Assembly (NCBI GenBank): GCA_025057315.1 | Contig: JANWXW010000040.1 | Span: 1-64,000, forward strand | Direction of reading: 5' to 3' | DNA from: Myxococcota bacterium | GTDB taxonomy: Bacteria > Myxococcota_A > Polyangia > Palsa-1104 > JAEUJZ01 | Length of the DNA stretch: 64,000 nt | Shown: one piece after another, positions 29,107-40,596 of the stretch | Layout of the letters: the number at the start of each line of letters is the position of its first letter | How positions within the stretch are numbered: the first letter of the stretch is position 1 | The notes under the pieces: model-generated | What the model saw: only the letters and a program-made list of their open reading frames with translations | What the model was told of the DNA's origin: nothing | The model's database searches: none | Program-made: the position numbers and the translations under genes

Positions 29107-30486
29107 ATGAGCGACCTCAAGACGGCCGAGGGCACGGCGACCCCTGCGGACGAGGCCGAGGGCCTAGCGGCCACCGTGGAGCTGCTGGAAGCAGACCCGG
29201 GCAACCTGTGGGCCTGGCTGCGGGTGGCTTGGCGCCTGTATGATGACCCCGAGGCGTCGCCAGGGGAGCGCGCGCAGGCACGACAGGCGCTCGACAACGT
29301 GGCAGCGGCCCTGGGCGAGGCGGGGCACCTGCCGCTGGCGCTGGTGGCATGCTGCAAGCTGGCTGAGGCGGGCGAGGCACGCACGGCCTGGGCGCGGCTG
29401 ATGGCCCTATCCAATGCCTACAGCCGCACTTCCACGCGGGTGGATCCGACGGTGCGACCGCGTCCGCCTGCCCCGCCGCGGCCGGCTTCCGGACAGGAGA
29501 CATCGCGCCCGGAGGGACCGGTGTTGCGCGTTCGGGCCGTGGCCGCCCTGCGCAAGGCCGCAGCGCATGCCATCAGCGAGCAGCAGAAGGCCGTGGCCCA
29601 GGGCCGCCTGGTGCGCGAGCCGCTGCCGTCCATCCCGCTGCTGTCGGCGCTGCAGCCGGATGCCTTCGTGAAGCTGGCCCAGCGCCTCAAGGTGGTCGAG
29701 CTCCCGGTCGGGGCTCGTGTGTTTTCCGCTGGGCAAACCGGCGAGGCCCTGTTCATCGTGGCGCGCGGCACGGTGCGCATCGAACGGGAGGACGGTACCG
29801 TGCTGTCCCGCCTGCGCGCCGGCGCCTTCTTTGGCGAGATGGCACTGCTCACGGGTGCGCGGCGCTCGGCACACGCCGTGGCCGAGACGCCGGTCCTGCT
29901 GCTGCGTGCCGAGCGCGCGGACCTGGAGGAGCTGGCCGACCGCGATCCGGCGGTGGCCGAGGTGCTGGCCGAGCATGCCCGGTGGCGTCTGCTCCAGAAC
30001 CTGATGGTCACCTCGCAGCTGTTTCGCGTGGTGGGGGCGCAGGCGCGCGAGCAGCTGATGGCCCGCTTCTCGTTCCGCCGCTACGAGCCCGGCGAGGTGA
30101 TCATCCAGGACGGGCAGCCCGGCTCAGAGCTGCTGGTCTTGCTGTCGGGACGGGCCGAGGTGGCACGGCGCGAGGCACCAGGATCGAACGTGCTGGTGCC
30201 CGTGGCCGTGCTGAGCATGGGCGATGTCATGGGCGAGATGTCGCTGCTGTGGCAGCGGCCAACCGCTGCGCTGGTGCATGCCCTGGAGGCGACCACCGTG
30301 TTGGCACTGCGCCGCGAAGACTTCGTCGAGGTCATCGCGCAGTACCCAGAGGTGCGGGACCTGCTTCAGCAGGTTGCGGCGCAGCGGGAGCACGCCGCTG
30401 TGGAAGACATCGCCGCCCGGGTGCCTGCCCTGGCGCTGCGCGAGCCGGAGCTGCTGTTCGACGAGGAGCACGAGGTCCTCACCTGA
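29107..30486 (+). CDS. Tandem cyclic-nucleotide-binding-domain protein with helical N-term
   Basis: GEALFIVARGTVRIEREDGTVLSRLRAGAFFGEMALLTGARRSAHAVAE and GSELLVLLSGRAEVAR...MGDVMGEMSLLWQRPTAALVHA. Confidence 0.9.
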   Translation: MSDLKTAEGTATPADEAEGLAATVELLEADPGNLWAWLRVAWRLYDDPEASPGERAQARQALDNVAAALGEAGHLPLALVACCKLAEAGEARTAWARLMALSNAYSRTSTRVDPTVRPRPPAPPRPASGQETSRPEGPVLRVRAVAALRKAAAHAISEQQKAVAQGRLVREPLPSIPLLSALQPDAFVKLAQRLKVVELPVGARVFSAGQTGEALFIVARGTVRIEREDGTVLSRLRAGAFFGEMALLTGARRSAHAVAETPVLLLRAERADLEELADRDPAVAEVLAEHARWRLLQNLMVTSQLFRVVGAQAREQLMARFSFRRYEPGEVIIQDGQPGSELLVLLSGRAEVARREAPGSNVLVPVAVLSMGDVMGEMSLLWQRPTAALVHALEATTVLALRREDFVEVIAQYPEVRDLLQQVAAQREHAAVEDIAARVPALALREPELLFDEEHEVLT

Positions 30487-30510
30487 GTGCTGCGCAGCGA
30501 GCCCGGAGGC

Positions 30511-30870
30511 TTACTGGCTCACGCAGCAGCAGCGCACCCCCACCTCGTTGTCAAAGGGGTCGTAGCACTGAAACGACCGCAGCGGCTTGTCCGAGCACAG
30601 GGACAGGCCATAGGACAGGCCGCCGTAGCGGTCGTCGGGCTTGGCCGGATGGGGACAGCCGAAGTTTTGGCAGGCCTTGCCCAGGCTTGCGCAGAGCTCG
30701 GCACAGTTGGATGCGGCCTCCAGCTTCTTGCCATGGATGCAGTCGCTGAAGTGGGGGGTCTGGCGCGCCTGAGCCGAGGCGGCCTCCTGGCGTCCTTGCG
30801 GGCTTAAGGCACAGGCACCTTCAAGCGCCAGGGCGCACAGCAGCAGGGTGCGAATCGACAGGTAGGCCAT
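30511..30870 (-). CDS. Small Cys-rich lipoprotein
   Basis: MAYLSIRTLLLCALALEGACALS lipobox; many Cys; C-term GVRCCCVSQ. Confidence 0.72.
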   Translation of the reverse strand: MAYLSIRTLLLCALALEGACALSPQGRQEAASAQARQTPHFSDCIHGKKLEAASNCAELCASLGKACQNFGCPHPAKPDDRYGGLSYGLSLCSDKPLRSFQCYDPFDNEVGVRCCCVSQ

Positions 30871-31107
30871 GCACGGCACCTCATTTGTAGCGTACCATGA
30901 CCACATCCGTGGCAGGGTCACTCGTTGCGGCTGCGGGCCTGGTCCAGGTGCCGCTGTGGCCTCCAAGGGGGACCCGAGCGCGATTGCGTTGCGGGCTTTT
31001 TCCTGGACCCAAGCGCCTGGCTCCACCAGGGGCCGGCTCAGCGTGGCCAGGAAGGGGGCGGCGGCCAGGGGGCAGCTGGGCCCCAGCGGGGAGGGGTGTG
31101 ACCCATG

Positions 31108-31134
31108 AGCCCTGGTCCGGATCGACCCAGGGCT
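31108..31134. other. Hairpin in divergent intergenic region
   Basis: AGCCCTGG(31108-15)/CCAGGGCT(31127-34), perfect 8-bp stem. Confidence 0.45.
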
Positions 31135-31268
31135 GCGCCCAGGTGGGCCCTGTTGACTCGGCCTGCGGGGGGAGCGCCTCGCCACGACGGAGGTCGCTTC
31201 CGCCATCTCACTCTGGTATCCTGAAGAGGGTGCGGGCGGGAGCCGTCCCGCTTGCCCGGGAGGGTCTT

Positions 31269-32282
31269 ATGGCTATTGTCCAGCGCTGGCCTACTTGCTC
31301 TGCGGTGCTGCTTGTCCTGATGCTGGGCGCCTGTGTCCAACCGACGCCTGAGCCAGATCCCGACCCAGAGCCAGCCGCCGACCTGGCCACCCCCGGGGAC
31401 CTGTCCGCCCCCCCGGACCTGAGCGGGCGCGTGTCGGGCTGGTCCAGTGGCCCCCGACTTCTCCTGGAGCGGTCCGAGATTGCGGCGGCAGTCTTGGGCA
31501 CCCGTATCTTCGTCGGGGGCGGGTTCGTCAACGGGACCGGCACGGCGCCGTACTCATTTGAGGAACTGGATGCGGCCAACTTGCAGACCGCGCGCTGGGT
31601 GCGTCGCGCCGACATCCCGATGGCGACCCTGGACCACCTGGGGCTGGCGGCCCTGGGTGGCAAGATTTACCTGAGTCGCGACCGCAACTTCTTTGTCTAC
31701 GATCCAGCCACGGACCGGTGGACGCGCGGCAAGGACCTGCCGCTGCGCCGCTCGGCGCACGTCATGGTGGCGGCGCGCGGTCGCCTCTACGTCATCGGCG
31801 GCGTGGGGGACGAGCCGCTGGTGCCGCTCGAGTATGACCCGGCCAGCGAGACCTGGACCCGCCGCGCCCCGATGTCCACCGAGCGGGAGCACCTGGCAGC
31901 GGCCGTCTATCGCGACCTAATCTATGTTATCGGCGGACGCTGGGCCGGGCGCGGCAACACCAACCTGGTGGAGGAGTACGATCCAGCCACGGACCGCTGG
32001 CGCACCAGACGGCCGATGCCCACGGCGCGGGGTGGCCTGACTGCCGCTACAGTCGGAGATCGCATCCATGTGACCGGCGGTGAGGCCTTCAACCCCAACC
32101 GCGTTTTCCCGGAGCATGAGATTTACAATCCGTCTGAGGACAGCTGGGTCACAGGGCCGCCTCTGCCCACGGGCCGCCACGGCCTGGCCTCGGCAGGGGT
32201 GGATGGGCGTTTCTTTGTCATCGGAGGCGGTCGCATCGCTGGCCTCAGCTTCAGCGACCTGACCGACATCTACACGCCCTGA
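31269..32282 (+). CDS. Kelch-repeat lipoprotein
   Basis: LLVLMLGACVQPTPEPDPDPEP lipobox; repeats RLYVIGGVGDEPLVPLEYDPASETWTRRAPMSTEREHLAAAV, LIYVIGGRW...VEEYDPATDRWRTRRPMPTARGGL. Confidence 0.92.
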   Translation: MAIVQRWPTCSAVLLVLMLGACVQPTPEPDPDPEPAADLATPGDLSAPPDLSGRVSGWSSGPRLLLERSEIAAAVLGTRIFVGGGFVNGTGTAPYSFEELDAANLQTARWVRRADIPMATLDHLGLAALGGKIYLSRDRNFFVYDPATDRWTRGKDLPLRRSAHVMVAARGRLYVIGGVGDEPLVPLEYDPASETWTRRAPMSTEREHLAAAVYRDLIYVIGGRWAGRGNTNLVEEYDPATDRWRTRRPMPTARGGLTAATVGDRIHVTGGEAFNPNRVFPEHEIYNPSEDSWVTGPPLPTGRHGLASAGVDGRFFVIGGGRIAGLSFSDLTDIYTP

Positions 32283-32565
32283 ATGCAACGGCCGCGTCAC
32301 CATCCGGGGGCATCAGGTGGAACCCACGCTCCCATGGGGCCACCTCGGGGAACCGGGGAACAAAGCCCAGCAAGGAGCAGCCAGCCGCAGGGGGTCAACA
32401 GACTAGGACGCAACAAAGGCGCCTGGCCCTGGCACGCCCCCTGGGGCCCCTCGAGCCACCGTCTACGCTGGCTGGTACACAGGCCATTCCGCTGGCCGTC
32501 CTTGGGCCGCACGATTTCATAAAATGGATATCATAGTCAGACTGGCTGACATCAAAGGGACCCTC

Positions 32566-33495
32566 ATGAGACTGTGCCCATACCCATTTCGAATCACCAT
32601 CTATCCTTGGTTGGTCCTTATGCTGAGCATAGCGCCTGGTTGCGTCACCAGCGGCACGTACAATGCCAAGGTGGCGGAGCTGGACAAGCTGCGCGCCGAC
32701 AGCGCAGCGGAGCGCGCGCGCTTGCAGAGCCAGCTCAAGGAGGCGCAGGACAAGGTGGCGGAGCTGGAACGGCGGCTGGCTGACACAGAGGCAGCGCTGC
32801 AGAAGCTCACCGAGGAGCGCAATGGGCTGGCCAAGTCGCTAGATGACTCCACGGCGCTGGTCGGGCAGCTCAAACAGCGGCTGGAGAAGCTGGGCCAGAA
32901 CGTAGAGAAGCTTACTGCCGAGCGCGGCCAGCTTGCCAGCGGCTTGGAAGAGGCCAAGGCCCGCCTGGAGGAACTGCGCCGGCAGAAGGCCGCTGCCGAG
33001 GCGCGCGCCGCGACCTTCCGCAAGCTGGTGTCGCAGCTCCGCTCGATGATTGACGCCGGTCAGCTCAAGGTCGTCATTCGCGAGGGGCGCATGCTGATCG
33101 CTCTGCCAGATGACGTGCTGTTTGACTCCGGCAAGACCGAGATCAAGCCGGCAGGCCAGGTTGCTCTGGGCAAGATCGCGCAGGTGCTGGCCACGGTGCC
33201 CGACCGCCGCTTCCTGGTGGCTGGCCATACGGACAACGTGCCCATCCGCCGGTCGTCTCGCTTCGAGTCCAACTGGGAGCTGTCGGCGGCTCGCGCCATC
33301 GAGGTGGTCAAGTTCCTTATCGCCAACGGCATGCGGCCGCAGGTGCTGGCCGCGGCAGGCTACGGCGAGTTTGATCCGATAGCCAAAAACGATACCCCGG
33401 AGCAGCGAGCGCTCAATCGCCGCATCGAGATCATCTTGCAGCCCAACCTGGCCGATCTGCCCTCGCTAGAGGGACTGGAGCAGGAGGCCAAGTAG
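32566..33495 (+). CDS. OmpA-family lipoprotein with coiled-coil linker
   Basis: IAPGCVTSG lipobox; heptad-like coiled coil; VLFDSGKTEIKPAGQ...VAGHTDNVPIRRSSRFESNWELSAARAIEVVKFLI...NRRIEIIL. Confidence 0.93.
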   Translation: MRLCPYPFRITIYPWLVLMLSIAPGCVTSGTYNAKVAELDKLRADSAAERARLQSQLKEAQDKVAELERRLADTEAALQKLTEERNGLAKSLDDSTALVGQLKQRLEKLGQNVEKLTAERGQLASGLEEAKARLEELRRQKAAAEARAATFRKLVSQLRSMIDAGQLKVVIREGRMLIALPDDVLFDSGKTEIKPAGQVALGKIAQVLATVPDRRFLVAGHTDNVPIRRSSRFESNWELSAARAIEVVKFLIANGMRPQVLAAAGYGEFDPIAKNDTPEQRALNRRIEIILQPNLADLPSLEGLEQEAK

Positions 33496-33569
33496 CCTCC
33501 CGCTAGGCGTGCGGACCAGCAACCTGGCCAGGCCGAAGGGCTTGGTGCGGTAGGAGAAGGCCCAGCAAG

Positions 33570-34292
33570 CTAGCCGTAGGTGCGCTGCAGGTACGATACG
33601 ATGTCCTCGGATTCGTACAGGGCGGTGCCGGTGTTTTCGTCGACCAGGTAGGGCACCTGGACGCGCCCGCCGCGGGCCTGTAGCGCCGGACGGCGGGCGC
33701 TGCCGGGGGCCACGTTGTGGCACAAAAAGTCCAGATCCAGCTCGTGCAGCACCTCGCGCACCTTGCGGCAGAAGGGGCAGGCCTCAAAGCCGTAAAGGTG
33801 CAGCAGTTTGTCTGGCGGGGGTCGGTGTCGAGCGGCTTCCTGCACGCGGAGTCCCCGCGGCCGTACCGCGGAAGCCAACCTGGCCCCTAGGGTGTTCAGC
33901 GGTCCCAACATACGGCTCAGCGCCCCGCGGCCCGGCCCGTAGGTGTCCAGCAGGTAGGTGATGATGTCCTCGGACTCATACATCGTGCGGCCGGTGTTGG
34001 GGTCGACCAGAAACGGAACCTGCATCTTGCCGCCAAGCTGAAGGACGCGCTGGCGGTTGCGCGAGCCGCGGGCGCATGGGTGGCATAGGTAGGCCAGGTC
34101 CATCTCCGAAAGCACCTCGCGCACTTTACGGCAGAAGGGGCAGGCCTCAAATTCATATAGCTCCAGGACCTGCTCCGGTTTTCGCGCTGGCCAGCGAACG
34201 TACAGACCGCGGCCACCCCGCAGAAGAGAGACGATGGCGCAGTGGGCGTTGTTCAGCGTGGTCCTCATGCTTCTGGGCGGGCGAGCGCTCAC
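33570..34292 (-). CDS. Tandem glutaredoxin/GST-N-like domain protein
   Basis: Two copies of LYxFEACPFCRKVREVLxExDLxxLCH...VQVPxLVDxNTGxxxYESEDIxxYLxxTYG. Confidence 0.88.
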   Translation of the reverse strand: MSARPPRSMRTTLNNAHCAIVSLLRGGRGLYVRWPARKPEQVLELYEFEACPFCRKVREVLSEMDLAYLCHPCARGSRNRQRVLQLGGKMQVPFLVDPNTGRTMYESEDIITYLLDTYGPGRGALSRMLGPLNTLGARLASAVRPRGLRVQEAARHRPPPDKLLHLYGFEACPFCRKVREVLHELDLDFLCHNVAPGSARRPALQARGGRVQVPYLVDENTGTALYESEDIVSYLQRTYG

Positions 34293-35014
34293 AGCCCAGC
34301 CACCTGCTTGGCATGGGCCAAGACCTCATCGAGCATGGCTGGGGTGAGGCGGCCGGTGAAGGTGTTCTGCTGCGACACATGGAAGCAATCGATGAGCGGC
34401 AGGCCCCCTGTCTCGTCGTGTCGCGCGCCGTGACGGAAGGGCACTGCAGAGGGCCGCACTGGGGCCCCCTGCTCCCGCAGAGCCTGCAGGTATGCATCGT
34501 GGGCGATGCGTCCCAGCGCGACCACGACGCGCAGCCTGGGCAGCAGGGCTAGCTCGTGCAGCAAGTGCCGTCGGCAGGCCGAGCGCTCCTGGGCCGTCGG
34601 TCGGTTGCCCGGTGGGGCGCAGCGCACAGCCGAACAGATGTAGACGCCCCGCAGGGTGAGACCGTCGTTCGCGTGGACCGACCTCGGCTGGTTACACAGC
34701 CCGGCCCGCCACAGCGCTGCATACAGGAAATCGCCGCTGCGGTCGCCAGTAAATACCCGTCCGGTGCGGTTGGCCCCGTGCGCCGCCGGGGCCAGGCCGA
34801 CAAGGAGCAGCCGGGCCTCGGGGTCGCCAAAGCCGGGCACGGGCCGCCCCCAGTAGGACTGGCCTGCAAAGCGTCGGGGCGGCGCAGACGCCTCCCGGGC
34901 ACAGTGCTGGCGCAGGCGTGGGCAGGCGGTACAGGCAATGATCTCCTCTGCCAGCGCCTGCAGGGAGTGCGGCGCTGGGGCAACCGCACCTGGGGCGTCC
35001 AGGGTGACGGGCAT
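34289..35014 (-). CDS. Family 5-type uracil-DNA glycosylase
   Basis: IIACTACPRLRQHC Fe-S motif; LLVGLAPAAHGANRTGRVFTGDRSGDFLYAALWRAG; HVSQQNTFTGRLT. Confidence 0.88.
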   Translation of the reverse strand: MPVTLDAPGAVAPAPHSLQALAEEIIACTACPRLRQHCAREASAPPRRFAGQSYWGRPVPGFGDPEARLLLVGLAPAAHGANRTGRVFTGDRSGDFLYAALWRAGLCNQPRSVHANDGLTLRGVYICSAVRCAPPGNRPTAQERSACRRHLLHELALLPRLRVVVALGRIAHDAYLQALREQGAPVRPSAVPFRHGARHDETGGLPLIDCFHVSQQNTFTGRLTPAMLDEVLAHAKQVAGL

Positions 35015-35167
35015 GGGGCTCGATATAGCAGAGCTGCCCCCCTGCGGCCAGCCTTGGGGAGTGCGGAGCTCGCTGGTCTGGACCCTGCTCGGGGAAGGCT
35101 TGTGCCCGCCGGCCCAGGCGCGGTGCCGCCTTCCGGGCACAATGGACCGCCGCCCTGGACTTCGGCT

Positions 35168-37419
<2,252 letters not shown>

Positions 37420-37931
37420 GCGAGCCCTGGGGCCAGATAGACCCTTGTCCTCAACCAACAGGACAGGCTGCCCGACCTAGTTCCTCCGTGATCCGTCTTG
37501 CGTTTCCAGAATAGATGCTCAGAGCCAGGGACAAGATCTCTCCCTAGATGGCCCGACGAGCGAGCAGTGGCTGGTCCGTTGCACGATGGGCACGCTGGCT
37601 GTCTTTTTCTCGAGGCGTCCCTAGGTTGATGCTTCCCCTAACAGTGCAGATAGCAGTGTAGGAAACGCGCCTTGGTTGTTTCCTAATTTACCCCCTTGCG
37701 GGGGGCAAGGTTGGACGCACGCCCCCCTAGCAGACCTTCACATCGAGTGGAGGCATGGCTCCGGCCTCGGTTCAGCGTGACCGAGGCGCATAGGGGAGAT
37801 CGACTGCCCCGACTTTTCCTCAGGGGACAGGGTGGCCGGTCGCCCTGTCGTGGGCTGTGGCGAGCTGCTACAGCGCTCCAGACCGGCTGCCGATGCTTGG
37901 GGCGGCCCCACCATCTGAAGGCCCCGGTCCC

Positions 37932-39590
37932 ATGAACTACAACTCATATTCATTTTGGCTTTTTTACCTGGCTGTACTGGTCCTCTACTGGCGACTCGAT
38001 CACCGACGCCAGAACAAGCTCATGCTGGTGGCCAGCTATGTCTTTTATGGGTTCTGGGACTACCGCTTTCTGTTTCTTATTCTTCTTTCTACGGTTATCG
38101 ATTTCATCGGTGGCCTTGGCGTTGCAGGCATCGAGCTGCCGCGGCGGCGGCTGCGTGGCCTGGGGGTGTTTCTGGTCGCCAGCGCGTTGCTTCTGTGCGG
38201 TGGCGTGCGCTATGCCGAACTATGGCAGGGCTTGCTGCGGCTGGATGGAGCGCAGATGCTCTCGGCGCTGCCGACGGGCCTGCGCGACCTCGCCGTGCCA
38301 ATCGGTACGGCCGCTGTGGCCCTGGTTTATGGCGCGCTGCTGCCCCACCTATACCGGTTGCCTGCCGAACACCGTCGCCGCTGCTTCCTCGCCATCAGCA
38401 TGGTGGCAAATCTGGTCATTTTGGGCTTCTTCAAATACTGCGACTTCTTCATCGCCAGCCTGCATGGGCTGCTGTCTGCCCTGGGCCTACCGGTGAGTCT
38501 GAGCACGCTGGGGATTCTGTTGCCAGCGGGCATCAGCTTTTACACCTTCCAGGCGATGAGCTACACCATCGACATTTACCGCAACGAGGTCGCCCCTACC
38601 GACGACTTCGCCGATTTTGCCCTATTTGTCTGCTTCTTCCCGCATCTGGTGGCGGGGCCGATCATGCGCGCCCACACGCTGTTGCCGCAGGTGGTGCAGC
38701 CGCGCCGTCTCCAGCCCGGTGCCGTTGAGGAAGGCGCGGTGCTCGTTGGCCTGGGCCTGTTTAAGAAGATCGTCATCGCCGACAACATGGCACCTATTGC
38801 CAACGCGGTCTTCTTTCGATTTGCTGAAGGCAAATGGATGGACATGAGTGGTGCCGAGGCCCTGGCTGGAGTGTATGCCTTCGCCTTCCAGATTTATGGT
38901 GACTTCTCTGGCTATTCCAGCATCGCGCGCGGCATTTCCAAGTGGTTGGGGTTCGAGCTGGTGCAGAACTTCCGCATGCCTTACCTGGCAACTAGCCCGA
39001 GCGACTTCTGGCGCCGCTGGCACATCAGCCTCTCCTCCTGGCTACGGGATTACCTGTACATCCCGCTCGGTGGCAACCGAGGCGGCGCGCGCCGGCAGTA
39101 CCGAAATCTGATGCTCACCATGCTGCTTGGTGGGCTGTGGCATGGGGCGAGCTGGACCTTTGTAGCCTGGGGTTTTTACCATGGCCTTCTGCTGTGCCTG
39201 TTTCGCCTGTTCCGCATCCCCGATGCAGTCAGCGGCGTGGGCTGGATTGCCGGTGCGCGGCGCCTGGGGCGTGTGGTGCTCATGTTCCACTTGACCTGCA
39301 TTGGATGGCTATTGTTCCGGGCAGATACATTCTCAACTGCATGGAACCTGGCCGTGCTGGTACTAACCCGGTTCACAGTGACGCCAATGTTCCTGTCGGC
39401 CATGGCCACCATCGCCTTTTACAACCTTGTGCTGTTCTTGCTGGAGTGGGCTCTCGATGGCGAGAACCGGATCGAGCGGCTTCTAGATGCGGCCTGGCCG
39501 GTTCAGGGTGCAGCCTACGCTTACGTGGTTTTGATGATCCTTCTTTTCCATGCTGGACAGGCCTATGAATTCATCTACTTCCAGTTCTAA
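37932..39590 (+). CDS. MBOAT-family O-acyltransferase (AlgI-like)
   Basis: SFYTFQAMSYTIDIYR, FFPHLVAGPIMRAHTLLPQ, SPSDFWRRWHISLSSWLRDYLYIPLGGNRGG, LGGLWHGASWTFVAWGFYHG. Confidence 0.93.
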   Translation: MNYNSYSFWLFYLAVLVLYWRLDHRRQNKLMLVASYVFYGFWDYRFLFLILLSTVIDFIGGLGVAGIELPRRRLRGLGVFLVASALLLCGGVRYAELWQGLLRLDGAQMLSALPTGLRDLAVPIGTAAVALVYGALLPHLYRLPAEHRRRCFLAISMVANLVILGFFKYCDFFIASLHGLLSALGLPVSLSTLGILLPAGISFYTFQAMSYTIDIYRNEVAPTDDFADFALFVCFFPHLVAGPIMRAHTLLPQVVQPRRLQPGAVEEGAVLVGLGLFKKIVIADNMAPIANAVFFRFAEGKWMDMSGAEALAGVYAFAFQIYGDFSGYSSIARGISKWLGFELVQNFRMPYLATSPSDFWRRWHISLSSWLRDYLYIPLGGNRGGARRQYRNLMLTMLLGGLWHGASWTFVAWGFYHGLLLCLFRLFRIPDAVSGVGWIAGARRLGRVVLMFHLTCIGWLLFRADTFSTAWNLAVLVLTRFTVTPMFLSAMATIAFYNLVLFLLEWALDGENRIERLLDAAWPVQGAAYAYVVLMILLFHAGQAYEFIYFQF

Positions 39591-40575
39591 CCGTGGTGGA
39601 CGGCACCGCAGGTGCCTGCTGGCCCTGGGCGTGCTTGCGGCTTCTCTCCTCTTGCTAGAGATCTTTACGCGTACGTGGCTGTTTTCGGCATCGAAGGACT
39701 TCCGTCGGTTCGCCACCTACGACGAGCGGGCGCGGCGGCTGGTGGAATCCGATGGGTTTCGCGTGGCTTTGGTGGGCAACTCGGCCACCGACCGCGGTGT
39801 GGATGCTGCTGTGTTCCGCGAAGCCCTGCAGCATGCCATCGGGCATAGCATCGCTACCGATCTGTTCGTTGCCGATCGCTCCCGCATCAACACCTGGCAC
39901 TTCATCCTGGAGCGGTATTTTTTCAGCCAAGGCCGGCAGCCCGACCTGGTGCTCCTCACCTTCTACGAGAACGACCTGGAGGACGGAAATCCCATCGAGA
40001 TCGGCCGGCTGGCACAGTTTTTTACCACGGTGCGGGATTGGCCTGAGGTCTTCCGCCTGGACTTGCCAGATTTGAACCAGCGCGCCGAGTTCCTGCTGGC
40101 CTCCGTCTGGGCCACCTTCGCGGCCCGTGAGCGAATCAAGGAGCGGGCGCTAGGCGCTCTTATCCCCGGATACAAGCCGTTTGCCGAGCACGTCAATGAC
40201 GTCAACTACCGACACCAGGCTGCCCAGGCGGGTCCCGTACGCTCGGGCAGCCTGCGCGCGCTCCGGCGTCTCATCGACCGTGCCCAGCAGACCGGCGTGA
40301 GACTGTGCTTTGTTGCATATCCCACCATCCCTTCCCAGCCCTACGAGGTCAACCCCTCGGTGGTCGCCCTGATTCGTGCCTCCGGCATGGATTACCTGGA
40401 CCTACGTCGAACCACTGTCCTGCCGGCGCGCCTGTATGCAGACGAGGTTCATCTCAGCGAGCAGGGACGGCCCATCTTTAGCCGCCTGCTGGCCGATGCG
40501 CTGGCCCCGCTTCTTGCCCGACAGGGGCCCTCGCTGCCCCGGCAGGCGCGTCGTCGCCCCTCAACGCTGCGCTGA
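39565..40575 (+). CDS. SGNH/GDSL-like membrane-anchored hydrolase, MBOAT partner
   Basis: N-term TM; VALVGNSATDRGVD (block I-like); DEVHLSEQGRPIFS (DxxH block V); overlaps MBOAT gene. Confidence 0.78.
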   Translation: MNSSTSSSNRGGRHRRCLLALGVLAASLLLLEIFTRTWLFSASKDFRRFATYDERARRLVESDGFRVALVGNSATDRGVDAAVFREALQHAIGHSIATDLFVADRSRINTWHFILERYFFSQGRQPDLVLLTFYENDLEDGNPIEIGRLAQFFTTVRDWPEVFRLDLPDLNQRAEFLLASVWATFAARERIKERALGALIPGYKPFAEHVNDVNYRHQAAQAGPVRSGSLRALRRLIDRAQQTGVRLCFVAYPTIPSQPYEVNPSVVALIRASGMDYLDLRRTTVLPARLYADEVHLSEQGRPIFSRLLADALAPLLARQGPSLPRQARRRPSTLR

Positions 40576-40596
40576 GCGTGTACCATATGGCCCCCC

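Noticed and set aside
34556-35167. N-terminal extension of the queA ORF
   Set aside because: QueA homology begins at MKQGVDRLSDYDYQLP (35168); the upstream frame is antisense to the UDG gene.
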